Shown here piece by piece: positions 6,044 through 14,150 of a stretch of 64,000 bases of DNA (positions are counted from its first letter, which is position 1; every line of letters begins with the position of its first letter). The stretch covers positions 62,001 to 126,000 of the forward strand of contig CAYPXY010000001.1 in assembly GCA_964414815.1 (NCBI GenBank), in the 5' to 3' direction. Position numbers and translations under genes: made by a program. The notes under the pieces are model-generated. The model saw nothing but the letters and a program-made list of their open reading frames with translations, was not told the DNA's origin and did no database searches. The stretch is from Mariniblastus sp964414815. Its GTDB lineage: Bacteria > Planctomycetota > Planctomycetia > Pirellulales > Pirellulaceae.

Positions 6044-8509
6044 CTACCCTTGCGGTACAAGCTCAGGAATCTTTTTTACCAAATCTTCAACGGCCCCTTT
6101 AACAGCGCCACCGATACCTCTTGCAAACGACGGCAACCGGGATGCGATAAAGGCCGCGCCGACAATTCTTGCTGGTCTAACATGCAATGAGTACGTCATT
6201 TCCTTAGCCGATGCAGTTATTGTGAAACAACGACAGCAACTCGAACTCCAGATGTTCGTTTCTGCAAAGGGCTTGAAACTATTTTTGGTTTTCACACCCC
6301 AGTCAATCCACGTGAGGGGATTCCACGTAGCTTTACTTGTCAGCCCAATGCCGTATGAGTAGTCAATATTCAAATTCGTGTAGCCAACTTTGGCACCTAC
6401 CGAAATCCCCAAATATGTGCTACTTGATTGCCAATCCCAACGGGGAGAAAACACTCCATCCCCAAGAGTGAATTCACAATCCTCATTCGGCAAATCATTC
6501 GGAGTTGCTGCGAGCGAATAGTCAGCCGAGAAACTGCCTTCCGCTACCCAAATATTTAAAGAACCTTTGGCGGCAATATCCATCCTGCCTCCCTCACAAG
6601 TTGGAAGAGTAACGTCGATATTGTGGTGGTATTGAAACAACAACCAGCCATCGATATCTACTTTGCTTGAATATAAACCCAACGGATCCATCCCCGTTGG
6701 CACGAAGTATGCCCGATACTGGCTCATACCATCGACATATTCCAGCGGATCTTGCGAGATAAACTCACCCGTCGATGGATCGTAGTACCGCGCCCGGAAA
6801 TACATCAGACTTGTCTCTGGATCATGCTGCCGTGAGGTGTAGCCGAACGGCATGTTGTAGGAACTGGAATTGCGAACCGTGCTGCCATCGGCAGCCAGAA
6901 TCGTACGTTTGCCGAAGGCGTCATACGTATAGCGTTCAAGAACGGTACCCGTCGAAAGATCAGCTAAGGCAGTGACGCTCCATTGCTGATTGCGGGTGAT
7001 GGTCAGCTTCTGGCTGCCGCCACTACGAACCAACAGAACCAGCGAATCGATCTCCTGAGCGTAAACGTATTCCTGAGTCGGCGAACCGGCATTTGCACCT
7101 GCATCGTATTCAGCGATCAGGTTTGGCCCAGCGTAGATGGAGACCACATGCTCGGCAATGGTACTGCTGCGAGTGATCTTCTTGAAGGCTCGCCGTTGGC
7201 TTGCATCGTAGCCGTATTCGTTGGTGCCTTCGATACCCGCTGTGGGTGAACTCGGCACGACCACCTGTTTCAACATACCGGCTTCATCCCATCCGAGCGT
7301 ATGGCCGTGATAAGATGCGGTCAAATTCCCATCGTCATCAAACGTCTGGCCCGTACCGCCGACATTCGTCAGGGCATGAACATTGTTGTAGGTCCGATAC
7401 GAATTGTTCGAGTTCATCTGGTGGTTGGTAATGTTGCCGATGTCGGAACGATCCAGGTAAAGTGATTTGCTTTGTCCTGACTGGATGAAGTTGCGGAATC
7501 GGTCTTCGGCATCGTAACCACTCGGATACGTTCCACCGTTCTCGGTGGTAAAACTCCACGCTGCCATTGCACCACTCCAGGATTCACTCAATTTGTTGTG
7601 ATTGGCATCATAGGTGTAGGTAGCTGTTCCAACATTGGTGTTGCCGATGGATGTAAGTCTACCTGCATCGTCATACCCGCGAGTTTCATCAACTCCCGGT
7701 CGATCCACACTGGTCAATAAACCTATATCGTTGTAACCCCGATTCTCGATTTGCGTGCTGTCCCATTTGATGAGGTCAATGGCACCTCGTTCATCGAAGG
7801 TGTACTCGGCTTTACGTCCCGAAGGATAGGTGATTTCTTCCAGTCGTCCCCGTGAATCGTAGCCGTAACCGACCGTGTAGGTCTTGCCGCTGTAAGTGGT
7901 TGACTCTGTAAGTGTTCGCCCCAGGTCATCGTAAGTCCAGCCATTGACCACGCCGTAGCGACTGGTGGCTGCGGTACGCTGAAGCAGGGCGTTGTATGTA
8001 AAGTCGTCGGTTCCGGTCAGCGTATTGCTGTCGTCACGATACTCGATCTTGTCTACGACACCTGAGAATTCATAGATCGTTTTCTGGGTGATTCCCGATT
8101 CAAGGGTCACCTTCGTCACTCGACCGGCGGCGTCAAATTCAAACGTCTTGCTGGAAGTATCGGGAAGCGTGACGCTGGTTCGCTGCCCCAATAGATCATA
8201 ACCGTAGGTGGTAGTTTTACTTTGAGCATCCACAATGGTGCCCAACCTGCCTGCGCTATCGTAAGTCTGCGTGGTGACCTTGCCCAAGCGATCTGTGGTG
8301 GTTGTGTTGCGTCCCAAGTCATCATAGGCGAAGTAGGTCGAAACATTCTTGGCATCCTTTCGCTGCGTCACCTGCCCCGTGTCGGGATCGTAAACCGTGG
8401 TCTGCGTGTTGTTCAGTGGGTCTTTGAGCGTCCGAACAAGTCTGCGAAACAAGTCTGCGAAGGGTTGCCAGACTTTGCCCGCCGCCCCCAACGCATACCC
8501 AGCAAACAC
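6044..8509 (-). CDS. N-terminally truncated Rhs/YD-repeat protein with unique C-terminal domain
   Basis: An 821-residue protein of tandem YD repeats (YDxxGR, YDANH and similar, residues ~35-560) ending in the Rhs core signature YFRARYYDPSTGEFISQDP (about 570-590) and MDPLGL near 610. The following ~210 residues have no family I recognise; they are rich in aromatic and Cys residues (SSSCCRCF) and end in a possibly amphipathic segment. Full Rhs carriers are far longer, so this is a displaced module: there is no signal peptide or targeting domain, and the first usable start, a GTG at 8509, lies inside the X element. An in-frame stop precedes it. The next gene is its immunity candidate. Confidence 0.9.
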   Translation of the reverse strand: MFAGYALGAAGKVWQPFADLFRRLVRTLKDPLNNTQTTVYDPDTGQVTQRKDAKNVSTYFAYDDLGRNTTTTDRLGKVTTQTYDSAGRLGTIVDAQSKTTTYGYDLLGQRTSVTLPDTSSKTFEFDAAGRVTKVTLESGITQKTIYEFSGVVDKIEYRDDSNTLTGTDDFTYNALLQRTAATSRYGVVNGWTYDDLGRTLTESTTYSGKTYTVGYGYDSRGRLEEITYPSGRKAEYTFDERGAIDLIKWDSTQIENRGYNDIGLLTSVDRPGVDETRGYDDAGRLTSIGNTNVGTATYTYDANHNKLSESWSGAMAAWSFTTENGGTYPSGYDAEDRFRNFIQSGQSKSLYLDRSDIGNITNHQMNSNNSYRTYNNVHALTNVGGTGQTFDDDGNLTASYHGHTLGWDEAGMLKQVVVPSSPTAGIEGTNEYGYDASQRRAFKKITRSSTIAEHVVSIYAGPNLIAEYDAGANAGSPTQEYVYAQEIDSLVLLVRSGGSQKLTITRNQQWSVTALADLSTGTVLERYTYDAFGKRTILAADGSTVRNSSSYNMPFGYTSRQHDPETSLMYFRARYYDPSTGEFISQDPLEYVDGMSQYRAYFVPTGMDPLGLYSSKVDIDGWLLFQYHHNIDVTLPTCEGGRMDIAAKGSLNIWVAEGSFSADYSLAATPNDLPNEDCEFTLGDGVFSPRWDWQSSSTYLGISVGAKVGYTNLNIDYSYGIGLTSKATWNPLTWIDWGVKTKNSFKPFAETNIWSSSCCRCFTITASAKEMTYSLHVRPARIVGAAFIASRLPSFARGIGGAVKGAVEDLVKKIPELVPQG

Positions 8510-8554
8510 CTGTATCCATCAGTTAAGTGCTAGCACAATCCGGCAACCCTTCGC
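8457..8554. repeat. X element, copy 1
   Basis: About 98 bp bounded by GCGAAGGGTTGCC (8457-8469) and its exact inverse (8542-8554). The interior (for example GCCCGCCGCCCCCAACGCAT and TTAAGTGCTAGCACAAT) is almost identical to 9490-9587. It overlaps the start of the truncated Rhs gene and encodes its first residues. Confidence 0.85.
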
Positions 8555-8629
8555 GTACGTACTTCGGTGGGCTGCTTCGCTACTACCATCGCGCTGCGTA
8601 GATTTCGCAGTTTGTCGAATGGCTGAACA

Positions 8630-8818
8630 ACTGCCAACCCGGATCGTGGTGCGCGCCGCGAGCGGAATCGGGACGAAAAATCGTCCCGAACCGCCGCAAG
8701 CAAGCGCACAACCGAACGATCTCGGCTGAGATTTCAGTCTCTCAACTGTAAAAAAACCAAATTGTCAAAGAACATTTTGCGAACTTACTGGTCGTTCGAA
8801 TTTTTTGACCCTACGGGG
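8630..8818 (-). repeat. Y repeat, copy 1 (downstream of immunity candidate)
   Basis: Shares long blocks with 49730-49920 and 52717-52905: AACTGCCAACCCGGATCG, GCTGAGATTTCAGTCTCTCA, TTGTCAAAGAACATTTTGCG and GGTCGTTCGAATTTTTTGAC. On the minus strand it begins within a few bases of the stop of the immunity candidate at 8822 and ends before the next module. A conserved hairpin (ATCTC-AGCC-GAGAT) and a TTGACA word lie inside. Confidence 0.88.
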
Positions 8819-8821
8819 TTG

Positions 8822-9283
8822 TCAATCAAACGCATTGGCATCAAAGTCAAGATTCAGCGTAGGATCATTCCAAACAATCTGAGTACCGCGAAAGCTGTAC
8901 CCCAGTTGGTAAACAACGTTCGGTGTCAATGTAAACGCGATGTCTACCTCTGAAGACACATCCTCATACGGTATCAGAAATTCAAAAACTATATTGGTTG
9001 TATTGTTCGAACTACCGTCATCGTCGTGCGTAAGCTGAAGCACTATGGATTGCATTTCAATCTCAGAATTAATGAAATCCGGTTTTGATCGGTAATCGCG
9101 TAACTCGCTCCTAAGGAAGTTTCTAATTTTGAGTTCATTCTTTTCCCAAAAAACCTTAGCAGACTTGATCTTTTTGGCTAATTCGCTCTGGGGTTCGTCA
9201 CACTTTTCAACCATTGCTGAAATACGCTTTCCCAAGAAATTAATCTGAGCTTCAAGATAACTGCCTTCTTCAACGAATTTCAT
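8822..9283 (-). CDS. Candidate immunity protein for the HH-nuclease toxin fragment
   Basis: A 153-residue acidic, soluble protein of unknown family. The ATG at 9283 is chosen over an in-frame TTG at 9301 because AAGGGG precedes it at good spacing. It begins 18 bp after the stop of the HNH-like toxin fragment, and its stop touches the Y repeat, the same arrangement as the two immunity candidates in the second island. The immunity role is inferred from position only. The N-terminal third is helical and charged; the rest looks mixed. Confidence 0.65.
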   Translation of the reverse strand: MKFVEEGSYLEAQINFLGKRISAMVEKCDEPQSELAKKIKSAKVFWEKNELKIRNFLRSELRDYRSKPDFINSEIEMQSIVLQLTHDDDGSSNNTTNIVFEFLIPYEDVSSEVDIAFTLTPNVVYQLGYSFRGTQIVWNDPTLNLDFDANAFD

Positions 9284-9301
9284 AGAATCCCCTTGTTTCA
9301 A

Positions 9302-9538
9302 TTAACTATGCCAAAGCGCAATTCCAATATGGTTGATTGAACGATGTGCGTCTGTTGCAACGAGCTGAAAATGACCTTTTTTGTGATAGTGATGGATTGT
9401 GTAGCTGACTCCATCAATTTTGACATTTCCGCCATTTCGAGTAAAGCTAATTCCGCGTTTGCGAAGTTCTACGTCAACAAAGAAAGTCTGCGAAGGGTTG
9501 CCGGATTTTGCCCGCCGCCCCCAACGCATACACAGCAA
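9302..9538 (-). pseudogene. HNH/EndoVII-type (HH-family) toxin domain without its Rhs carrier
   Basis: The 78-codon frame ends in DGVSYTIHHYHKKGHFQLV, then DAHRSINHIGIALW, which follows the pattern of the WHH/LHH/SHH nuclease toxins (paired His, QLV, H...H.GG..LW) found at the C-termini of Rhs and other polymorphic toxins. One of the usual glycines is replaced (HIGIA rather than HTGGA). Upstream of it there is no YD core: the frame begins in the X element at a TTG, after an in-frame TAG. It is therefore a toxin tip cut off from its delivery protein, followed by its immunity candidate. Confidence 0.7.
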
Positions 9539-9587
9539 ACACCTGTATCCACCAGTTAAGTGCTAGCACAATCCGGCAACCCTCCGC
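9490..9587. repeat. X element, copy 2
   Basis: About 98 bp with ends GCGAAGGGTTGCC (9490-9502) and a one-mismatch inverse (9575-9587), near-identical to 8457-8554. It lies at the 5' edge of the HH-nuclease fragment. Short CGCGTACTTGCCCA repeats follow to about 9635. Confidence 0.85.
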
Positions 9588-9721
9588 GTACTTGCCCACG
9601 GCACCGCGTACTTGCCCAGGTACTTGCCCAGGTTTTATCCTGCGAACGGTTCTGAGGAATCACCCGCGGCACCCGCTTGGCGGCGCGGTTAAACGAAAAC
9701 TTCAACGAAATTGCGCCCCAA

Positions 9722-10288
9722 TCAATTCAACGATGGATCGTCGGGGATCGGAATCGATTTTCCTAACTGACTGCGAACGATTTGAGTTCCGAATTCCTCG
9801 CATACGCGTTTCCACAGGTTTTCGGGTGTGCCAAAAACGGCTGCTTCATCGGCTGGCAGGATCAGCCATCCTCCGGCTTCCATCTCCTGTTCCAATTGGC
9901 CGCTGCCCCATCCCGAATAGCCCGAAAACAGTTTGAAGGGCTGTAGGTTTCCGGCGATGATCTCTTTCAGATGTTCTCCGTTCATGGAGACGAAAACACC
10001 GGGGATGACATCCATCTCGGCCAGCGATGGCTGGCGGTGCAGCACCATCAGCGGACCTTCGACGGGGCCTCCCACATGGATGGGATCCTTGCAATCACAG
10101 TCGATTTCAAACAGTCTTGTCCAGATTTCACCGACGGTCACGTTCGCCGGCCGGTTGAGAATCACTCCCATCGCTCCCTGATCGTCGTGCTGGATCATCA
10201 ACACAACCGAGCGAAAAAAGTTTCGGTCCGACAATTCTGGCACTGCGATCAGGAATTGCCCCTTCAAGGATGTCTGAAAATGGTCCAT
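9722..10288 (-). CDS. yqgE: YqgE/AlgH family (UPF0301) protein
   Basis: A 188-residue cytosolic protein with the family hallmarks: LKGQFLIAVPEL at the start, FRSVVLMIQHDDQGAMGVILNRP near residue 25 and LFSGYSGWGSGQLEQE near 120, then GGWLI. Length matches the family. The molecular function is unsettled; in some proteobacteria AlgH influences regulation of alginate and virulence genes. It stands at the edge of the accessory island and is divergent from the L31 gene, sharing a ~110-bp intergenic region. Confidence 0.95.
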   Translation of the reverse strand: MDHFQTSLKGQFLIAVPELSDRNFFRSVVLMIQHDDQGAMGVILNRPANVTVGEIWTRLFEIDCDCKDPIHVGGPVEGPLMVLHRQPSLAEMDVIPGVFVSMNGEHLKEIIAGNLQPFKLFSGYSGWGSGQLEQEMEAGGWLILPADEAAVFGTPENLWKRVCEEFGTQIVRSQLGKSIPIPDDPSLN

Positions 10289-10334
10289 TTTTAATTAAAA
10301 ATCGAACGAATTCGCCCGTTTTCTACAATAGCCT

Positions 10335-10362
10335 TTGACTTGGTTGAAAATTTCGCTAGACT
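10335..10362 (+). promoter_or_regulatory. Sigma70-like promoter for the L31 gene
   Basis: TTGACT at 10335-10340 and TAGACT at 10357-10362 are separated by 16 bp, placing a start site near 10370, about 33 bp before the L31 ATG. Inferred from sequence only. Confidence 0.45.
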
Positions 10363-10402
10363 GTGGGGCTGAATTTTCGAGAATTTGAATCTATCCCCTG
10401 CC

Positions 10403-10693
10403 ATGAAATCTGATATCCACCCCAATTACCGTGACGTCGTCTTCAAAGACAAACAAGCCGATTATGCGTTCCTGACCCGCTCGACGATTCCCACCAAGGA
10501 ATCGATCAAATGGGAAGATGGGAATGTCTATCCCGTCTACTACGTTGACATTTCCAGTGCTTCGCATCCGTTTTACACTGGCAAGCAGCAGCTTGTCGAC
10601 ACCCTCGGTCGGGTCGAAAAATTCAAAAAGAAATTCGGTGGCGATTACGGTACTGCTCCGGCAAAAAAAAAGGCCGCCAAGAAAAAGGCTTGA
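10403..10693 (+). CDS. rpmE2: Large ribosomal subunit protein bL31, type B
   Basis: A 96-residue protein of the 50S subunit. MKSDIHPNYRDVVFKD and HPFYTGKQQLVDTLGRVEKF are L31 signatures. No zinc-binding Cys pairs are present, which identifies the zinc-independent type B form. The C-terminus is extended by a Lys/Ala-rich tail (APAKKKAAKKKA), common in planctomycete ribosomal proteins. The ATG at 10403 fits the family start; a TTG six codons upstream is less likely. The stop overlaps the start of the next gene by three bases. Confidence 0.96.
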   Translation: MKSDIHPNYRDVVFKDKQADYAFLTRSTIPTKESIKWEDGNVYPVYYVDISSASHPFYTGKQQLVDTLGRVEKFKKKFGGDYGTAPAKKKAAKKKA

Positions 10694-11961
10694 TTTTCAG
10701 GTCGCTTGGGCTTTTCGCCTGTGCCGTGGTGATGTGCGGCACGCTCAGTGCAGGCCACAGTTTGCTTGCGGCCTGTGCGCCGCAAACGTCCACGGTTGAG
10801 CCGCAATCGCCCGGTCTCGAACCGGCTGCCGATGCGCTCCGGCCGTTCGACGAACTCATGCAGGAGTTCATCGAGGCCCATTCGGTGCCGGGAGTCGCAC
10901 TGGCCGTGGGCCGAAAGGGGCAACTGATCTACGAAAAAGGATTTGGTTTTGCGGACGTTGAAGCTCAGACTCCGGTGACTCCGCAAAGCCAATTTCGGAT
11001 TGCCAGCATCTCCAAGCCGATTACGGCGGTGGCAATCCTGAAGCTGGTGGAAAAGGGATCGTTGAATCTGGATTCCACCATCGGCGACCTCTTTACAGCG
11101 CCGGAATATCCGCCCCCGATTCGCGATGAGATTAAGAGCATTACCATCCGGCAGTTGCTCAATCACACCGCCGGATTTGATCGTGAGGTTTCGTTTGATC
11201 CCATGTTTCGCCTGGGCCAGATCGGAAACGAACTTGGACTGAAACGGATCGCTACCCGGGACGAGCTGATGGCTTATATGTTTAACCGGCCGCTCGATTT
11301 CACACCGGGCGAGCGATACGCTTATTCGAATTTCGGTTATTGCGTGTTGGGACGGGTGATTGAAAGGGTTTCCGGTCAGCCGTACGCGCAGTTCGTTGCG
11401 GAGCAGGTCTTGCAGCCGCTGGAAATGCATTCAACGAGCCTGGGACGTTCGGCTCTTCAGTTCCGTCAGCCCAGCGAGGTCAAGTATTATCTTTCATCGC
11501 CTCGCTCGGTAACTGGAATCGCACCGGGAGTGGAGGGAGAGCCGGTTTCGGTTCAATATGGCGGATGGGTTCTGGAGAACATGGATTCACACGGCGGCTG
11601 GATTGCCACGGCCGGTGACCTCGTCCGGTTTGCCAATGCGTTTGATGATCCAGAGAATTGTCCCCTGCTGTCATCGCAAACGATTCAGGCCATGTTTGCC
11701 AGGCCAGAGGGAAATGAAGGCGACTGGTATTATGGCCTGGGGTGGAATGTCAGGCCGGTCAAAGGTGGTGTGAATCATTGGCACACCGGGAGTCTGGACG
11801 GCACCAGCACGCTGCTGGTGCATCGCTCGGACGGGCTATCGTGGGCGGTGCTGTTCAATGCCCGCAGTACGGCAGACCAGGAGGCACTCGCTGGCAAAAT
11901 CGATTCGCTGATGCATGCCGCCGCCGCCAAAGTTCGAACTTGGCCAAAGCCGTCCAGATGA
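10690..11961 (+). CDS. Exported beta-lactamase-like serine hydrolase
   Basis: A 423-residue member of the class C beta-lactamase/D-Ala-D-Ala peptidase fold, which includes esterases and peptidoglycan peptidases. The catalytic triad motifs are visible: SISK (SxxK, near residue 106), YSN (near 212) and HTG (near 364). A hydrophobic N-terminus (SLGLFACAVVMCGTLSAG) is a signal peptide. The start is a TTG overlapping the L31 stop; an internal ATG at 10732 would cut the signal peptide and is less likely. The true substrate cannot be told from sequence; most such planctomycete proteins are not antibiotic-resistance enzymes. Confidence 0.9.
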   Translation: MIFRSLGLFACAVVMCGTLSAGHSLLAACAPQTSTVEPQSPGLEPAADALRPFDELMQEFIEAHSVPGVALAVGRKGQLIYEKGFGFADVEAQTPVTPQSQFRIASISKPITAVAILKLVEKGSLNLDSTIGDLFTAPEYPPPIRDEIKSITIRQLLNHTAGFDREVSFDPMFRLGQIGNELGLKRIATRDELMAYMFNRPLDFTPGERYAYSNFGYCVLGRVIERVSGQPYAQFVAEQVLQPLEMHSTSLGRSALQFRQPSEVKYYLSSPRSVTGIAPGVEGEPVSVQYGGWVLENMDSHGGWIATAGDLVRFANAFDDPENCPLLSSQTIQAMFARPEGNEGDWYYGLGWNVRPVKGGVNHWHTGSLDGTSTLLVHRSDGLSWAVLFNARSTADQEALAGKIDSLMHAAAAKVRTWPKPSR

Positions 11962-12139
11962 TGGCTCTTGGTGCATCATCACGCTATCACGTACGGCTGA
12001 GTTGAACTTTAACGATAGCGAAAGGTTGCCAGTGCGAACAATCGGACTTTTCGTCAACGTCCATCGCTAGCCCTACGATTGTTGAAGAAAGTTAAAGAAA
12101 CACTCTCAAAACAAACGAAAGATATGGCAGGAAATCAAT

Positions 12140-12193
12140 ATTCGTTTCTGATGGCAAGACCCAATCTTGCCGTCTGATTGTCACGAAACGAAT
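12140..12193. other. Long imperfect hairpin in the 430-bp gap
   Basis: ATTCGTTTC (12140-12148) pairs with GAAACGAAT (12185-12193), and inside it ATGGCAAGA pairs with TCTTGCCGT with one G-U pair and a 5-base loop. No T-tract follows. It is the only structured feature I see between 11962 and 12394, which otherwise looks non-coding. Confidence 0.45.
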
Positions 12194-12394
12194 AAGATGG
12201 CCTACAGGGGGGAAATCAATAGCCGAGGATGCTTCGTTTGGTCACAAATGAACCTCGGTTGAAGCCATTCGTCACGGGCGACCTACTTTTGACGAAGGGT
12301 GCTATTGCTTTCCAGGCGATGTCTTCGCCGCGATGCATGAATCTGCAAGGAATTTGACGATTGTAATGAGCCGGTCCGCCGGTTTGTGTGAATC

Positions 12395-12694
12395 GTGCCG
12401 AATTCTCCCAAAGGTGGAATCAAGCACAGCCGATATCGCAACGGGATGAATCGTTACAAGGCTTACGCGTGTCATGATTTGCTTGATGGGCGTGAACGTG
12501 ACAAGGATTTCATCTCAAATTATCAACGATTACGAGTCTATCTCGACCCAGATGCCCACACGGTGAGCATAGGGATAGGCGGTTATCCGATTTCCGGATT
12601 CATGCTGGTTTCGTTCGCATTGCGGCGGGATTGGTCGAATATCGGATCAGATAGCGAAAGACGAATTATTGTGTTTATGGAGAGCCTGCGATGA
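12395..12694 (+). CDS. Doubtful small ORF before the HTH-receiver gene
   Basis: A GTG-initiated 99-codon frame whose stop overlaps the next start in an ATGA, which suggests translational coupling. Nothing in the product resembles a known family, composition is unremarkable and no ribosome binding site stands out. It could be a real small gene or a chance frame. Confidence 0.3.
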   Translation: MPNSPKGGIKHSRYRNGMNRYKAYACHDLLDGRERDKDFISNYQRLRVYLDPDAHTVSIGIGGYPISGFMLVSFALRRDWSNIGSDSERRIIVFMESLR

Positions 12695-13263
12695 AGGTGT
12701 TCACAACTGGACAGGTCGCCAAGATCTGTAAAGTGGCCCCGCGCACGGTCAGCAAGTGGTTCGATTCGGGTCGCCTCAAAGGCTATCGAATCCCCGGCTC
12801 GCAAGACCGTCGTATTCCACGCGAATACCTGATCAAATTTCTCAAAGAGCATGGCATGCCTTTGGGAGACCTAGAAGATGAAGCAATGGCCAAGATTTTG
12901 ATCGTTGCTCAGGATCAGGTGTTAATCGAAAATTTGAAACGGGAATTACCGCCCGAAAAAGCGTTTAAAGTTGCTGTGGCTGCCAGCGGATTCGAAGCTG
13001 GTATCCAGGCAGAAAGTTTTCATCCCGACTGCATCATTACCGACTTTTCAATCGGTAAAGTTGAAGCAGCTCAAATCTGTCAAAATCTTCGCAAGAATCC
13101 CGACTTCGGCGAAACCATTTTGATCGCTTTGCTGCCCGATGATGGTCAACCGATCACTTTCGATCGTTCCGCAATCAACGAAACATTCAAAAAACCTTTT
13201 GATGCCAGTTTGCTTGCCGAACGTCTTCGAACCCTGATCGGTTCATTGAAAGAACTGGTGTAA
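12691..13263 (+). CDS. HTH (MerR/excisionase-like) and receiver domain fusion regulator
   Basis: A 190-residue protein. Residues ~1-60 (FTTGQVAKICKVAPRTVSKWFDSGRLKGYR...) are a winged-helix DNA-binding domain of the MerR/excisionase type; residues ~68-185 are a receiver fold (ILIVAQDQVLIENL, IITDFSIGK with the phosphoacceptor Asp, FKKPFD with the conserved Lys). The usual acidic pair after the first strand is AQD instead of DD, so phosphorylation may be weak or absent. GGAG lies eight bases before the ATG. This N-terminal HTH plus C-terminal receiver order is unusual for response regulators but recurs in planctomycetes. A strong terminator follows. Confidence 0.88.
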   Translation: MKVFTTGQVAKICKVAPRTVSKWFDSGRLKGYRIPGSQDRRIPREYLIKFLKEHGMPLGDLEDEAMAKILIVAQDQVLIENLKRELPPEKAFKVAVAASGFEAGIQAESFHPDCIITDFSIGKVEAAQICQNLRKNPDFGETILIALLPDDGQPITFDRSAINETFKKPFDASLLAERLRTLIGSLKELV

Positions 13264-13339
13264 GGCCCCCGCAATCCTGCCCGGATTCGCAATCGCCTTG
13301 GCCGTTCGATCTGATTTTGCTTGCCGTCTTTCGCATAAC

Positions 13340-13375
13340 CCGCTGCCGGTTGACCCCCGGTGGCGGTTTTTTTTT
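13340..13375 (+). terminator. Intrinsic terminator of the HTH-receiver gene
   Basis: CCGCTGCCGG (13340-13349) pairs with CCGGTGGCGG (13357-13366) with two G-U pairs and a 7-base loop, followed by nine T residues. It ends 112 bp after the stop codon. Confidence 0.85.
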
Positions 13376-13513
13376 GTTTTGACCAGCCATTTTGACGCAG
13401 GCGCCGTCTGAATCTGCATTCTTCCGTAGATATTTCAACATCTGCTCGATCAGCGACTCGTTCTCTACTGTCATTTCAATTCATTATCAGGTATTTTCTT
13501 GGTTGGATTTCGT

Positions 13514-13632
13514 TAAGGCGACCGGCAGATAAAAACGTACCCCAGTGTAGGCGAGTCGCTCCGCGACTCGCAACTCAGCATCTGGGAAACACAATACTGC
13601 CTTGGGTAAACTTCTACCTGCCGGTCGCCTTA
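13514..13632 (-). mobile_element. 119-bp MITE, copy 1
   Basis: Terminal inverted repeats TAAGGCGACCGGCAG / CTGCCGGTCGCCTTA (15 bp, perfect). The interior contains a GAGTCGC...GCGACTC hairpin and AACTCAGCATCTGGGAAACA. Other copies lie at 26748 and 38366, in the opposite orientation. The ends could reflect a TA target. It ends 41 bp before moaC and could influence its leader. Confidence 0.9.
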
Positions 13633-13673
13633 AGGAACGATTCGCTGCTCGTACTTTCCACCCCACTTCAACC

Positions 13674-14150
13674 ATGCCCGAACTGTCTCACTTTGATGAA
13701 AAAGGCAATTCACGGATGGTCGATGTCGGTGACAAAGCGGTATCGCGAAGAATCGCCATAGCAAGCGGAGGAGTGAAATTGCAGCCGAATACGTTGGCTC
13801 GCATCACGCGCCGCGAAATGAAGAAGGGAGACGTTCTGGAGGTCGCTCGGCTGGCGGGAATCATGGCGGCCAAGAAAACTTCCGACTTGATCCCCCTGTG
13901 CCATCCGATTCGGCTGGACTCGGTTCAACTCGAATTTTCCTTTCCCAATGACTCGTCGATCCGGATCGAAGCCACCGTTTGTGCCAGTGACCGAACCGGC
14001 GTCGAAATGGAAAGCCTGACGGCGGTGATGGCGGCGGGGTTGACGATCTACGATATGTGTAAAAGTATTGATCGGGGAATGCAGTTAACCGATGTTCACC
14101 TGGTTGAAAAAACCGGTGGAAAAAGTGGCGACTATCGCCGAACGGAATGA
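13674..14150 (+). CDS. moaC: Cyclic pyranopterin monophosphate synthase
   Basis: Second step of molybdenum cofactor synthesis, converting the MoaA product to cyclic pyranopterin monophosphate in the cytosol. The 158 residues match the family. Visible signatures are MVDVGDKAVSRRIA, KTSDLIPLCHPI, DRTGVEMESLTAV and KSGDYR. The ATG at 13674 begins MPELSHFDE, a normal start; a TTG further up reads into the MITE and is not credible. It overlaps the polyprenyl synthase gene, an unusual partner. No other moa gene is in the window. Confidence 0.97.
   Translation: MPELSHFDEKGNSRMVDVGDKAVSRRIAIASGGVKLQPNTLARITRREMKKGDVLEVARLAGIMAAKKTSDLIPLCHPIRLDSVQLEFSFPNDSSIRIEATVCASDRTGVEMESLTAVMAAGLTIYDMCKSIDRGMQLTDVHLVEKTGGKSGDYRRTE

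Noticed and set aside
8740..8790. TTGACA in the Y repeat as a full sigma70 promoter
   Set aside because: No acceptable -10 element at 16-18 bp on the minus strand (TTGAGA is found instead), so I do not annotate a promoter, though one of another type is possible.
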